The notes below the pieces were generated by a model. That model ran no database searches. It was not told the origin of the DNA and worked only from the letters and a program-made list of their open reading frames with translations. DNA of 64,000 bases, taken from contig BCKL01000001.1 of assembly GCA_001600635.1 (NCBI GenBank), forward strand, positions 151,550 through 215,549. Reading direction: 5' to 3'. Shown piece by piece: positions 13,838 to 23,923 of this stretch (its first letter is position 1; every line of letters starts with the position of its first letter). The position numbers and the translations under genes are program-made. The DNA comes from Leucosporidium creatinivorum. Taxonomy: Eukaryota; Basidiomycota; Microbotryomycetes; Leucosporidiales; Leucosporidiaceae.

Positions 13838-14461
13838 CGCTGCAGAGACGCGAGAGGCTGTAGCAAAGCAAAGAAACGAGCGCAGGAGAACAGGGAGATC
13901 AAGCTGGGCGCCAGGCAAAACAAGAACTGCCGCTCGGGGCCTGGGCCGAATCCCTTCTTTCGCTTCCCGACCAGCCGATTCACTAATGCTACACACCGGC
14001 GCGTGCTCGTATCGGATTCGCGCTGTAGCTTAACCTCTCTAGCTTCCTGTCGAGCTGTAGCGAGCGTCTCCTGGTGAGGTACAGCTCATCGCCGACCTCG
14101 TCGCGTGCGAAAGCTCGGTTGAGTGATCGCGGGAAGCAGGACAACGGCTGCTGGTGCAGGTCCTCTTCTCGCAGGAGACGCTGTATATCTCGCTTCGACA
14201 CATCACGTCAAAGCGAGCGCCACACCAAGCGTCTAGAGTGTCAAGCTGGCGAGCTCGGCGGCACCTTCGGCAATCGTTCTTAGCGCTCTTCGCCACCATG
14301 ACGACGGTTTAAGGGTCCAGGCTGACAAGTAGATAGCGGAGAGGAATACAGTAGCAGTAGACAGCACTGAGGGACGAAATACAGGCCAGCGGGAGCACTG
14401 CCGGCTGGGCAGGCGAAGTCAGCCATCGCCGACTGGAGAGACTAAGCAGAGGCGCGAGAGC
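13838..14461. other. Intergenic, glucanase promoter
   Basis: No supported ORF. It is the promoter of the glucanase and the 3' flank of the minus-strand gene upstream. A typical intron-like stretch with GCTGAC at 14417-14422 (read on the minus strand) suggests that the upstream gene may carry one more exon or a 3' UTR intron here. Confidence 0.35.
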
Positions 14462-15085
14462 TCACCGGCTACTACTTGCATTCAGTATCAATAAGTGCTG
14501 CGTCTTTGCGTGCTGCATCAGCGTTGGCGCCGTTTTGGAAGAGAGGCAGGAAGAAAGTTAGCGAGCGCCGAGCCAGTCGCGAAGGAGGCTCCCGCACCTG
14601 CTCTGCCTTCTCCCGCCAACGCCGCTGAGCGGAAGCATGAAGCTCAGGCATGCTCTCTCCCGGCTAGTGAGCATTACTTGATACCAGAACTTGATGTCCT
14701 CCCATGATTCGGCGATCTCTTTGGGGTGGTTCTGGATGTTAGTAGAGCTGTATGCTTATGCGTGGTCGTTAGCGGACGTTGAGGACTCTGTTGATCACTA
14801 CTCACTCCGATGAATGACCTTCACGCCCGAGTAGATGGCGAGGGCCGAGCACAAGCGGAGCACCGTTCTGAAGATGGATCGCAACTCAGCGCGGTCGAAT
14901 GCTCTCCAGTGCGCGAGCGGATGTCGAAGGTGATTCCTTGATCTGTAGGCTCTGCGCGCTTCGTTCGAGCTTGAGCTGGAGAAGCCTTGCGAGTGGAGAG
15001 CGGAGAGGATAGCCGGGCGGAGGCGAGGCGAAGAGACGAGGAGTCCCGGCCGAAGCTTGTGGAGCAGAGTACAGCGCGAGAGCAT
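14462..15085 (-). CDS. Small mitochondrial-type protein
   Basis: Proposed exons: 14806..15085, 14678..14718 and 14462..14497, about 118 residues. The start at 15085 gives MLSRCTLLHKLRPGLLVSSP, a basic, Ser/Leu-rich presequence, and then SRNHLRHPLAHWRAFDRAEL. A short hydrophobic stretch (VLRLCSALAIYSGVKVIHR) follows. Joining at an AAAG acceptor restores KIAESWEDIKFWYQ. The last exon is uncertain: a GTGAGC donor at 14466 could instead lead to a further exon beginning near 14406. An upstream in-frame ATG (15196) would add 37 Arg/Ser-rich residues. The family is not recognised. Mitochondrial location is inferred from the N terminus. Confidence 0.5.
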
Positions 15086-15595
15086 TTGCTGCCGGTTCTT
15101 CCAAGTCCGAGCGGATGCGAGACAAGACGAGCAGCAGGAATGAGTCGAAGCGAGAGATGCGAAGGCGCGCCGGCGCCGCTTCTTGACCTCTGCCAAATCG
15201 CTCGTTTCCAGCTCGACTCGTTTCTTGGACTATAGAGAGACTTTATATCGACCTACAGTAAGTTCCAACCCCCTGCATAGCACCACGATCCGCCGCTCTG
15301 CCTTTGGACGTTTTGCTCGCGACAGCTCGCTGATCTCGTTCTCTGCACAGGCTCTTCCTTCGACTACAAGGCAGCAGCACAATCACCTACAGCTCTACAT
15401 TACCTCCGAGTACACCTCCTAGCGACCTACAACTCTCTCCTCACCTCTCCGCCACCCCCACCCACGTTCTCCCGCTTCGCGCGCGCCGAGTCAGCTCGCC
15501 GCCAGCCCTAGAGACTCCGACTCGATCGACTAGAACCAGCGTATACTACTACAGCTGGCTCCAAGTCGACGCGTCCGACTCTCTCCCACTCGCTC
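15086..15595. other. Divergent promoter region
   Basis: It lies between the minus-strand gene and the large IBTK-like gene. A GGACTATAGAGAGAC...CTACAGTAAG stretch near 15227-15262 and a CACAG near 15350 are compatible with a 5' UTR intron. No coding frame is supported. Confidence 0.35.
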
Positions 15596-18500
15596 ATGAC
15601 CGTCGACCTCCACTCTCTCTATCGAGACCGCGCGATCCGTAAGGCGCGAGGCTTCCTCAGCCGAGGTGGTCAGAGCAATGGCGGAGGTGGTAGCTCGAAT
15701 GCCATGTCTCGGAGCCCCAGCGGCTACGGCGGAGGAGGTGGAGGAGGGATGGCCACCGCTCAGCTCAACGCAGAGGCAAATCGTCGCGATGATCTAGGGA
15801 GGACTGTGCTGCATCTTGCGGTTAGCGAGCTGGGAGAATGGGCGTTGGAGTGGGTAGAGCTGTTGCTCGGAGTCGCGGGATTGCAGGTCAATGCGGTGGA
15901 CAGGGAGAGCGGATGGTCGGCGCTGCATCGGTGAGTCTTGCTCAAGCTCTGTAGGTTTTCAAGACATCGCTGACTCTCCGATCTCGGTACAGTGCACTTT
16001 ACATCGGTGTAAACCTTCTTTCCTGACCGCTCACGTTCGACTACGAGCTCATCTCGGCTCTCATTTCGCAGAACGTCGCCGCCGCTCGGCTCCTTCTCAC
16101 TCGCGACGACGTGGACGCGCGTCTCAACGATCATGAAGGTGCGCGAGAGCCAACTTTGCACTTGATTATATGGCTGACTCCTTCACATCCACAGGCCTCT
16201 CCCCCTTCGACGTCTACAACTCTACCGTCGACGGTACCAACCCCTCCGATACCTCATCCACCTCCAACCCTGGCCGCCTCGAGCTCTATACCTGGGGCCA
16301 GAACCGCAACTTTGTCCTCGGCTTCTCGGGCGACGGTGATCGAGCTTACCCTGAGCGTGTGCAGCTCAAGAGGGAGGAAGGTGGCAAGGGATTCAGCGCG
16401 TTCGAGCCATTGAGGGTCAAGGATGTGTCGATGGCGAGGTTGCATACGGGAATTGTGACGGATGAGAGGAGGAATAATGTGCGGTTGTGTGGGTATGGTA
16501 CAGGTGGAAGGTGAGTTTGAGCCATGGCCGACTTGCCCTTTCGCTGGCTGACTCCCCCTCGCTTCGCAGGCTCGGTCGATCCAACCACACCCAATTCACC
16601 TTCGCCCCTCTCCTTGACTTCCCGCACCAAGCCTCCGCCGTCGTCCTCTCCCCAGATCACACCGTCGTAGTCACCACCTCCGGCGACGTCTTCACCTTCG
16701 GTCTCAACCGCTTCGGCCAACTCGGCTACACACTCGACGCTCCCACCCCTTCCTCCTCCTCTCGCCCATCCAACACCAGCGCCGACGAGCCCATCCAGTT
16801 TACACCTCGACGAGTCGTCGGCGCGCTCAAGAAGGAGGTCGTCCTCGGCGCCGCTGCCTCTCGGACCCACACCGCCGTCTTCACCGCCGATGGACTATTC
16901 ACTTGGGGCACCAACAAGGGACAACTCGGATACCCGGCGGCGGGAACGGCGGTGCAGGTGATGCCGAGGAAGGTCACCATCGTTTCGCAGCCGATCGTCA
17001 TGCTCACGGCGACTGAGAACGCGACGGCCTGCCTGCTCGAGTCGAAGGATGTCGTCGTGCTCTACCACGAGGGGTACATTAAGATCTCTTTCCCTCTCAC
17101 GCCTTTCCCGAGCAAGATGCAGGCCTACCGTCCGCCTCAGGTACGCCCGCCGTCGCTCTCTTCTCGGCGGCTTGCTGACTGTCTTCATCCTCGCAGGTCG
17201 GCGCCAAACCCTCCATCCGCAAGATCGCCTCCTGCGGCAACACCTTCGTCGCTCTCTCCTCCCTCGGCGACGTCTTCTCCTTCACCCTCGAGTCCTCCTC
17301 CTCCACCCCCGTCGACAGCCCTTCGACTCTCGCTCGCGTCGCGCCGAAACCTCAGCGCATTTGGTCACTGAGGCGCAAGTTTACCGCCGTGACGGACGTG
17401 GGCGTGGGGTTGGATGGGACGATCATCCTTTGCACTGTCTCCGGGCATGTGTTCGTCAGGTCGAAGAAGTTTGACGTCGCTTCGGTCGGAGCAGGGAAGG
17501 CGCCTACCACTCCCGTCGCTTCGGGATCCGGTTCGAGGAGCAACGGAGGAGGAGGAGGAGGGTGGAAGTTCTCTCGCGTCCCTCATCTACAGCGAGTCAT
17601 CAAAGTCGCAGCCAACTCGACGGGCGCGTTTGCCGCACTCCGAGCAGACGTGCCCCTTCGCTTCGTCGATATCGAGGGACCGACGCTGGCGCAGAACTTG
17701 TTGGGGATTCTGCCGCATTGGAGGAGGGTCGGGCCTTTGGGAGCGAGAGTGGGGAGTCATAGAGCAGCGGAAGAGGCGGGAGAGGAGGACGATGATGTCG
17801 AGAGGGAGAGGGAGGCGGATGCGAGTATTCAGAGAGATGTCGAGGTCGCTTTGAGGTTGTTGAAGGTGCTGGAGAAGTGGGAGGCAGAGTGGGAGGAGCA
17901 TGCAGCGGGGAGCGATGCTTACCTCGTCGCCGGCGACAAGCGATTCCCCGTCCATTCCCTCGTCCTCGCCGCCCGGTCGCCCGTCCTCGCCGAGCGACTC
18001 AGCACCCACCCTTCCGCCGACCTCACCCTCGACTGCACACCCTTCACCGCCCTCCTCCTACTCCACTACATCTACTCGGACGACCTACCGCCCATCTGGG
18101 ACTCGCGAGTCGGAGCCGCCCTCCACGAGCTCAAGGCGCTCAAGGGCATCAGCGTCGCTCAGACCAAGGCCGATCTTCGTCGACTCGGCGTCGAGCTCCG
18201 ACTACCAGCACTCGCCGATTCGCTCGAGTTCCAGGTCAAGACCGTCCCCTCTCCCACTCTCGCCTCACACCTCAGCGACCTCCTCCACCCTCCTTCGCCG
18301 CCTCGCCCATCCGCTCCTACCGCCGACATCATCCTCGAGCTCGAGGACCGCGAGGTACATTGCCATTCGGTCGTACTCCGCGCGCGGTGCTCCTTCTTCG
18401 AGACGTTCTACGAGGACGTCGACTGGACGGCGTTGAGGCGGGGAGGCGACGAGGGAGTCGTCCGAGTCGATTTGAGCCATATTGGGTGGGATGTCATGAG

Positions 18501-20507
18501 CTTGGTGCTGGAGCACATCTACCGCGATGCGGGGATGAGTCTGTTCCAGACTGTCGGTGAGTTGATTCGTTTCGTTCGACGGCAGAGAAAGCTCGAGCTG
18601 ACCTTGCTTCGTCTTCGCAGAACGAGCTACAGCCGACGAGTACATCGACTTTGTTACTCAAGTTCTCGCCGCTTCGAACGAGCTCCTGCTCGACAAGCTC
18701 AAGCAGGTCTGCTCGGCCGTACTTCGCAGCTTTGGTGAGTGAAGCGCCTCATCCGTCGCCGAGCCCAGCTGACCTCTCTCACTTCGCAGTCACCCTGCAC
18801 AACGTCTGCTCCATCCTCGTCGACGCCGCCTTCTACGAGGCCACCGACCTCGCTCGCGCCTGCATGTACTTCCTCGCTTCGTCGATGGAGACGGTCCTCG
18901 AAGGTCGACTACTGGACGACCTCCCGCCCGACCTCATCACCGCCCTCGCCGCCTTCTGTCAAGAGCGTCAAGGCGCCAAGTCGCCAATTTCACGTTCCGG
19001 CCTACTCGTGCAAGATCTCATGCTCAAACACGCGAGCTGGGTCGCCGAGCTCGACCTCGGAAGGCCTACCGGCGGGGCGCGCAAGTTCCGACCTCACATC
19101 CCCAGCACCGGCAACTCTCCTCGACCCTCTCCTTCCCTCCTCTCGCCTGGGCCATCGCCATCACTCCCTCCTCGCTCCTCGCCCCACCTCTCCCCGACCA
19201 TCAGCCCAGCTCTACAAGCCCTTCGCGAGGACGAGCCGTTCGCAATGGACGAGGATTTCTCGCTCGACGCTGCCTCGCCGTCGAGGTTATCCTTCACTGC
19301 AGCAGGCGCAGCAACGGCTTCGGGATCAACCATGCCCAGCACCCGCCGGAGACCGTCAGTCGCGATGGGCAGCTCGCCTTCCGCTCCTTCCTTCACTCAG
19401 CTCGGTTCACCACCGCCATCTCGCCTGCAACCGTGGTCGTCGGCTGCTCCGGAACAGGCGAAGTGAGTGGTAGCTTCTTTGATTCTTTGAGCCTGTGCTA
19501 ATCTCTTCTCGCACTATCGCAGGACGCCATTCGACCTTCGAGCAATCATGGCGACCGAGTCTGCGAGCGAGCGTCGACCACGCACGGCAGGCTCAGCAGA
19601 GCGCAACGACGCACGCCCTACGGCTAGCACCTCGTCTACACCTCTCTCGGCCGCGACCGGCTCCTGGCGACCTCTGCAGCCCTCTCGCGGACCCTCGCTC
19701 GCCGACATTCAGTCCGAGCAAGCGGCTCGAGCAGTCCGCGCTGAGCCACCTCGGCCCATCACTCGCCATCCGTCTGCACCGGCTGCTACCACTGCATCAC
19801 CTTCCACTCGGCCTCCTCCTCCTACGACTCCCATCTCTGCCGCCGCTCCCCTCTACACGCCGACTCGCCTAACTCCCACGCTTCGCACTCCTTCTGGCTC
19901 TCGCCCGACTCCCAAAGGAGGCTTTGGAGCCGCCGACGTTCCTTGGACCAACTACATAGTCGCACCCTCTACCCCTCCCCCAGCTCACGACCCCTTCGTC
20001 GCAACTTCCTCCACTCCTCCCACCGCCTCCTCGTCCTTCGCCGCCATTCAGAGTCAGCAAAAAGCCGAGGTCGCAGCCATCAAAGAAGTCAAGGCGCCTC
20101 GTTCCTTCGCCGAGGTGATGGCTCGCGAGCGGGAGGAAGCTCGAGAGCGAGTCGAGGAGCAGAAGCGGATCGAGGAGGAGTTGGAGTTTGCGAGGTGGTT
20201 TGAGGAGGAGTCGAGGAGGGTGCAGGGCATGGCTCAGGCTCCCGAGTTTGTACCGAGGGCGCCGACAACTGCCGAGCCGAGTCCTCGAGGCGGACGAGGA
20301 GGTGGCCGAGGGGGAGGAAGGGGAGGGCGAGGAGGGAGGAAGCCGAGCGGTGGTGCGCCTTTGGTACCGGTCGCTGGAGCAGAGGGATCAAGTGGCGCTG
20401 CTGGAGGTCAAGCGGGGTCGAAGGGCAAGTCGTCGAGGCGCGGCAAGGGTCGAGGAGGAAGCGCAGGAGGCGAGGGAGGCAGGGCGCCGAAGGGTGTTCA
20501 GACTTAG
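15596..20507 (+). CDS. Ankyrin-RCC1-BTB protein of IBTK type
   Basis: Nine exons: 15596..15930, 15993..16008, 16072..16138, 16195..16510, 16570..17140, 17197..18556, 18621..18734, 18790..19462 and 19523..20507, 1478 residues. In order: ankyrin repeats (about 60-145: RDDLGRTVLHLAVSELGEWA, GWSALHRALYIGNVAAARLL), RCC1 repeats (about 160-530: LELYTWGQN, VVTTSGDVFTFGLNRFGQLG, TADGLFTWGTNKGQLGY), two BTB domains (about 676-800: AGDKRFPVHSLVLAARSPV; about 811-930: EDREVHCHSVVLRARCSFFE), then a Ser/Pro-rich tail with PFDLRAIMA, PWTNYI, an EREEARERVEEQKRIEEELE helix and an RG-rich end. This order matches inhibitor-of-BTK proteins and fungal Btb3, which act as CUL3 ubiquitin-ligase adaptors. A 16-nt exon codes the ALYIG part of an ankyrin repeat. 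Confidence 0.93.
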
Positions 20508-20631
20508 CTAGATTATTAGAACGGTCGGATTGAAATCAGTGAGGCTGTTGTAAGATCTACAGGTGTGTTGCAAGAGAGTAGAGTTGAGCACGACCGCCCC
20601 CTCGGCGTCTGGCTCTTAAGCTCGGCGAAAG

Positions 20632-21423
20632 ATGCATCGCCGTCTCTTCCACATCTCCGTCCTCGCTCGCCGGCAGGCTCCACGCTTCCTCCATGGTCCT
20701 CTCGCATCTCGGCCGGAGGTTCTCCAGCCGTTCGCTCAGCCTCCAACTCCGTCGACCAACGACAAGCGCCCTATGAGCCGCAAGGAGTGTGACGAGGAGG
20801 TTCGGCGCATGAAGGACACGCTGGACTCGCTCGTGCAGCATGTCGGAGAGCTGAAAGCAATCCTGGTCAGCCCTACAGCAGCTGATCTGCCTACCACGGA
20901 GGTCAATCACGCTCGACAGCCGCAACTCAAGGTCGAGGAAGCCGCCGAAGTTCAGCCTGCCTCGAGCGCCGAGTTTGTGCCCGTCGAACAGGTCGTCGAA
21001 CACGCCGTCGTCGAAGAGGCTCCCATCGAACCTGTAGTATCCACTCCTCCTCCTCCTCCCGCCTTCGAATGCAAGATGGAGTGTCGCTCGCACTGCAACT
21101 ACCCCAAGAAGCTCGCCGACACCAAGCTGAGCAAGCTTGCGGCGCAAGAGCAGAGATGGAAGTGGTGGGAGGAGCACGATGGTTTAGTGTACGGTGTGTC
21201 ACTGTTGCTCATCGTTGGAGGTGTTCTTGGTCTCACGGGTGAGTAGTTTCGCCTCGGAGACCGGCGCCGAGCTGACCGCCTTCGACATGAACTAACAGCC
21301 GGACACATCCTTAGTAGACTAAGGAGCGGGAAAAGAAGAGGGCGAGGGAGGAGGTCGAGCAAGAGACGCAGAGACTGGAATGGGAGCAGTCGATCAAGAA
21401 GCAAAGGGAGGATCGCGAGTTGA
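20632..21423 (+). CDS. Mitochondrial-type membrane protein
   Basis: Exon 1 is 20632..21238. It starts MHRRLFHISVLARRQAPRFL, a good mitochondrial presequence. It continues with a short helix (CDEEVRRMKDTLDSLVQHVG), an acidic Pro/Val linker, a cysteine motif (FECKMECRSHC), and one membrane segment (VYGVSLLLIVGGVLGLT). A canonical intron 21239..21298 joins to exon 2 from 21299. In the spliced phase exon 2 reads an Arg/Ser-rich frame stopping at 21423. A different frame there, ending at 21457, encodes a regular charged helix (KEREKKRAREEVEQETQRLE) that looks more natural but is not reachable by splicing. A frame error or an indel is possible. Function unknown. Confidence 0.6.
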
Positions 21424-21768
21424 TTGAGGCGGTGAAGGCAGCTGCGAGGAGCCGGTGAGGTAGTGGAGGAGTGGCGGTCAGTGGGACGGAGGAAGTGAAA
21501 TCGATGGATGCTCTACAGCTCTGCCTCCGAGCCGCCTTGCGAACGCCGAAAGCCCAGCTCGGTCGCTCTCCTATTTGTCTCCTCGCTCGAACGGGCTCGA
21601 GTAGCTTGACGAGCGCTTAGCAATACAACAGCGATATGACCGTACCCCCTTCCACCCTCCCACGCCCTCATCTCCTCCCGTGCCCTCGCTCGGCGCTGTC
21701 CCTCCGCCGCTTCCGCCTACCATTTCCGCACCCTCCCATCTCGCTTCACACTCCTCCACCGCCTCAAA
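21424..21768. other. Convergent 3' flanks
   Basis: Space between the gene above and the PEX12 stop. It may include the real C-terminal codons of the upstream gene (to 21457). CT-rich sequence from 21636 to 21768 is on the PEX12 3' side. No further gene seen. Confidence 0.35.
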
Positions 21769-23448
21769 CTAACCCACCACCTTTCTCAGCCCCTCCAACC
21801 CGACCTTTACCCCCGTCACCGGGCAAGTTCCCTTCTCCTCCACCCAAGCATGCAAGCACTTATAGCACCCAACCCACCCGGTAGGCAGTGCCGTAGGGTT
21901 CACCATCGGCCCTTCGTGGACTGGGCAAACTCCCTTCTCCGGATGCTTCTTCTTTCCCACTCCCTCGCCCTTCCTCGGCGTCGGCGCTCGTAGCGCTGCC
22001 CCTCCCGAGCCCTTGCCGCCTGATTTCCCGCGAAGGCGGGACGACCCACCGTCGGGCGAGTACCACCATTCGAGGAAGCGGAAGAAGAAGATGGAGGTGG
22101 GGAGGAGGAATTTTAGGGCTTCGAAGGTGAGGAGGGGGGCTAGGGAGAGGGAACGGAGGGCGATTGTGGAGTAGCTGGGAGGGAGACCGCCCGGCATGCG
22201 GCGAAGGGGGGAGGAGAGGAGAGTGGTGGTTGTTTGGTGGGCGTTGTGCTGTGGTGGTGGAGAGGGCGAGGCGAAGAGTGGAGAGAAGAGGAGAGCGCCG
22301 AGGTGAGGTAGCGAGGGAAGGAGGGAAGAACCGCGGTCAGCAATGGTCTGCAGCCCGAGATCAACAGCGCAACTCACATAATCCTCAGCACTCATCCGTC
22401 GCACTTCAACTCCCATCCAATCGAGCCACGGCCGCCAGTACGGTGTCTTGTCGAAGAGGTAGCGAACGTTGTAGGAGAGGAGGTAGAGCTCGTAGGAGGT
22501 GTTGAGATAGGGGTAGAGTGTCTTGAATGCTCGTGCTGTGGTCTCCTTGACGCGGGTGGTGAGTGGCTGCGAGTGAGAGAGGAGAGGGTCAGCGATCGCC
22601 GAGCAGCGCCGAACTTGACGGCGAGAAGTCGAGGGTAGGGGGGAGGAGTGCGGGAAAGGATCTTGAACATACTCGTGGTTCTGAGAAGGCAGCATGCGCC
22701 GAAGCAGGCGTATCGCTGAAGAGGTCCGAATCGACTCCTCCTCCGAGCCGCTCGTAGAGATCCTGCGCTTTGCTCCGCAGATAAGGGACGAGGATCTGCA
22801 ACACCCAGCAAGGTCAGCGAGCTCTCCTGCAGGTCGGTCAGCGACCAAACGCACCAAGAAGACCAACGACATCCTAATCTCCCTCTTGCCCAGCTTCTCG
22901 CTCTGCCCTGTAAGCTCGACAGCAGCGCGAGTCTTATCCCCTCCAGTCCCCAGCACTCGCCGCCGTTTCAGGCCGTAGAAGTTCTCTGCGAAGGAAGCAC
23001 CTGTGGAGCCGAGTCGGCGGAGTGCGTTAGTAGCCGGTTCGCCCTCGCGCTGAGCTGGACCGAGAGAGACGTGGAGCGTACCCCATGCTTTGAGATAGTG
23101 CCTTTCTACGAAGAACATTACGAGGGCAAAGAACTCGTCATGCCGGTTGACGATGCGGAGGAGGTAGCGAGGATTGCGCTGGGCGAACACCTGAAAGCGG
23201 ATTGAGAGCGTTTAGCGGAGCTTCCGAGAAGCTGTAGAGCAGCAGCAGTGGCACAGAATACTCGCCGACAAGACGTAGCGGACTACCGGTGCTAGCAAGT
23301 CTCGTAGCTGCTCTGTGAGCGGCAGTCAGGCGGGTCAGCTCCCGTTGAAGCTGCAGCTGTAGCAGAGCAGCTCACCTTGTGCTGCAAGTTCAAAGAATGA
23401 AGGTCGATGATGATCTTGACCACCTCCTACGTCTGAAAGGAACTCCAT
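21769..23448 (-). CDS. PEX12: Peroxisome biogenesis RING protein
   Basis: Six exons in coding order: 23376..23448, 23266..23312, 22855..23190, 22673..22795, 22378..22566 and 21769..22248, 415 residues. The N terminus MEFLSDVGGGQDHHRPSFFE with LAAQEQLRDLLAPVVRYVLS and VFAQRNPRYLLRIVNRHDEF is diagnostic for PEX12. Later come SYELYLLSYNVRYLFDKTPY, LKFLLPTSIFFFRFLEWWYS (membrane) and a C-terminal RING (CPVHEGPMVNPTALPTGWVG, then CYKCLHAWV and CPVTG). PEX12 sits in the peroxisomal membrane with PEX2 and PEX10, and the complex ubiquitinates the import receptor PEX5. Intron 2 has a GC donor (GCGAGT), required by the YVLS/VFAQ join. The last intron's acceptor (CACCACCACAG) is less certain. The gene is divergent to the oxidoreductase at 23924. 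Confidence 0.95.
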
Positions 23449-23923
23449 GGCAATTTGAAGCAGCAGCGAGCGATGTGAGCGGAGGGCAAGCCTGGTCGGG
23501 CGCGCCGAGCCGGATTCGGTCAAGTCGTGAGACTCCTATCAGCTTTTCGGTCGAATCTGCTCGGCTTTAGGTTGCCCGACGAAAAGGACAATGCTGATTC
23601 AGCCCACTGCAAAAGGAGAGCTGTTTCTGTACAGCGCCGAGGAGGCGAACCCGGCGCCCAAACTCCTTCGCTCGGCGCAGGCTCTGAGAGGACCGAGAGC
23701 TGGCAAACGCTTTTCTGCTTCCTGGAAATCAGTCGTTGACAGTTTCTGCACCCGTCATGATCTACACACGCCCTGCCGTCGAAATCAGCGTTCCCGGAGA
23801 ACCACCAGCTGGTGAGCCGTGACGTCGACCCTTTGGCTGAAGACTTCGCTCTTGACTTCTTACGCTTCACTTCGTTTTTCTCGCTTCTCACCTCCACCAC
23901 ACCGTACCTACAACACTACAGAC
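23449..23923. promoter_or_regulatory. Divergent promoter, PEX12 and oxidoreductase
   Basis: Both genes start outward from this 475-bp stretch, so they share it as promoter. No convincing TATA box or ORF is seen. CT-rich sequence lies at 23860-23920 before the plus-strand start. Confidence 0.5.

Noticed and set aside
23520-23900. Minus-strand 126-codon frame in the PEX12 upstream region
   Set aside because: No recognisable motif; it lies in the divergent promoter of two clear genes.
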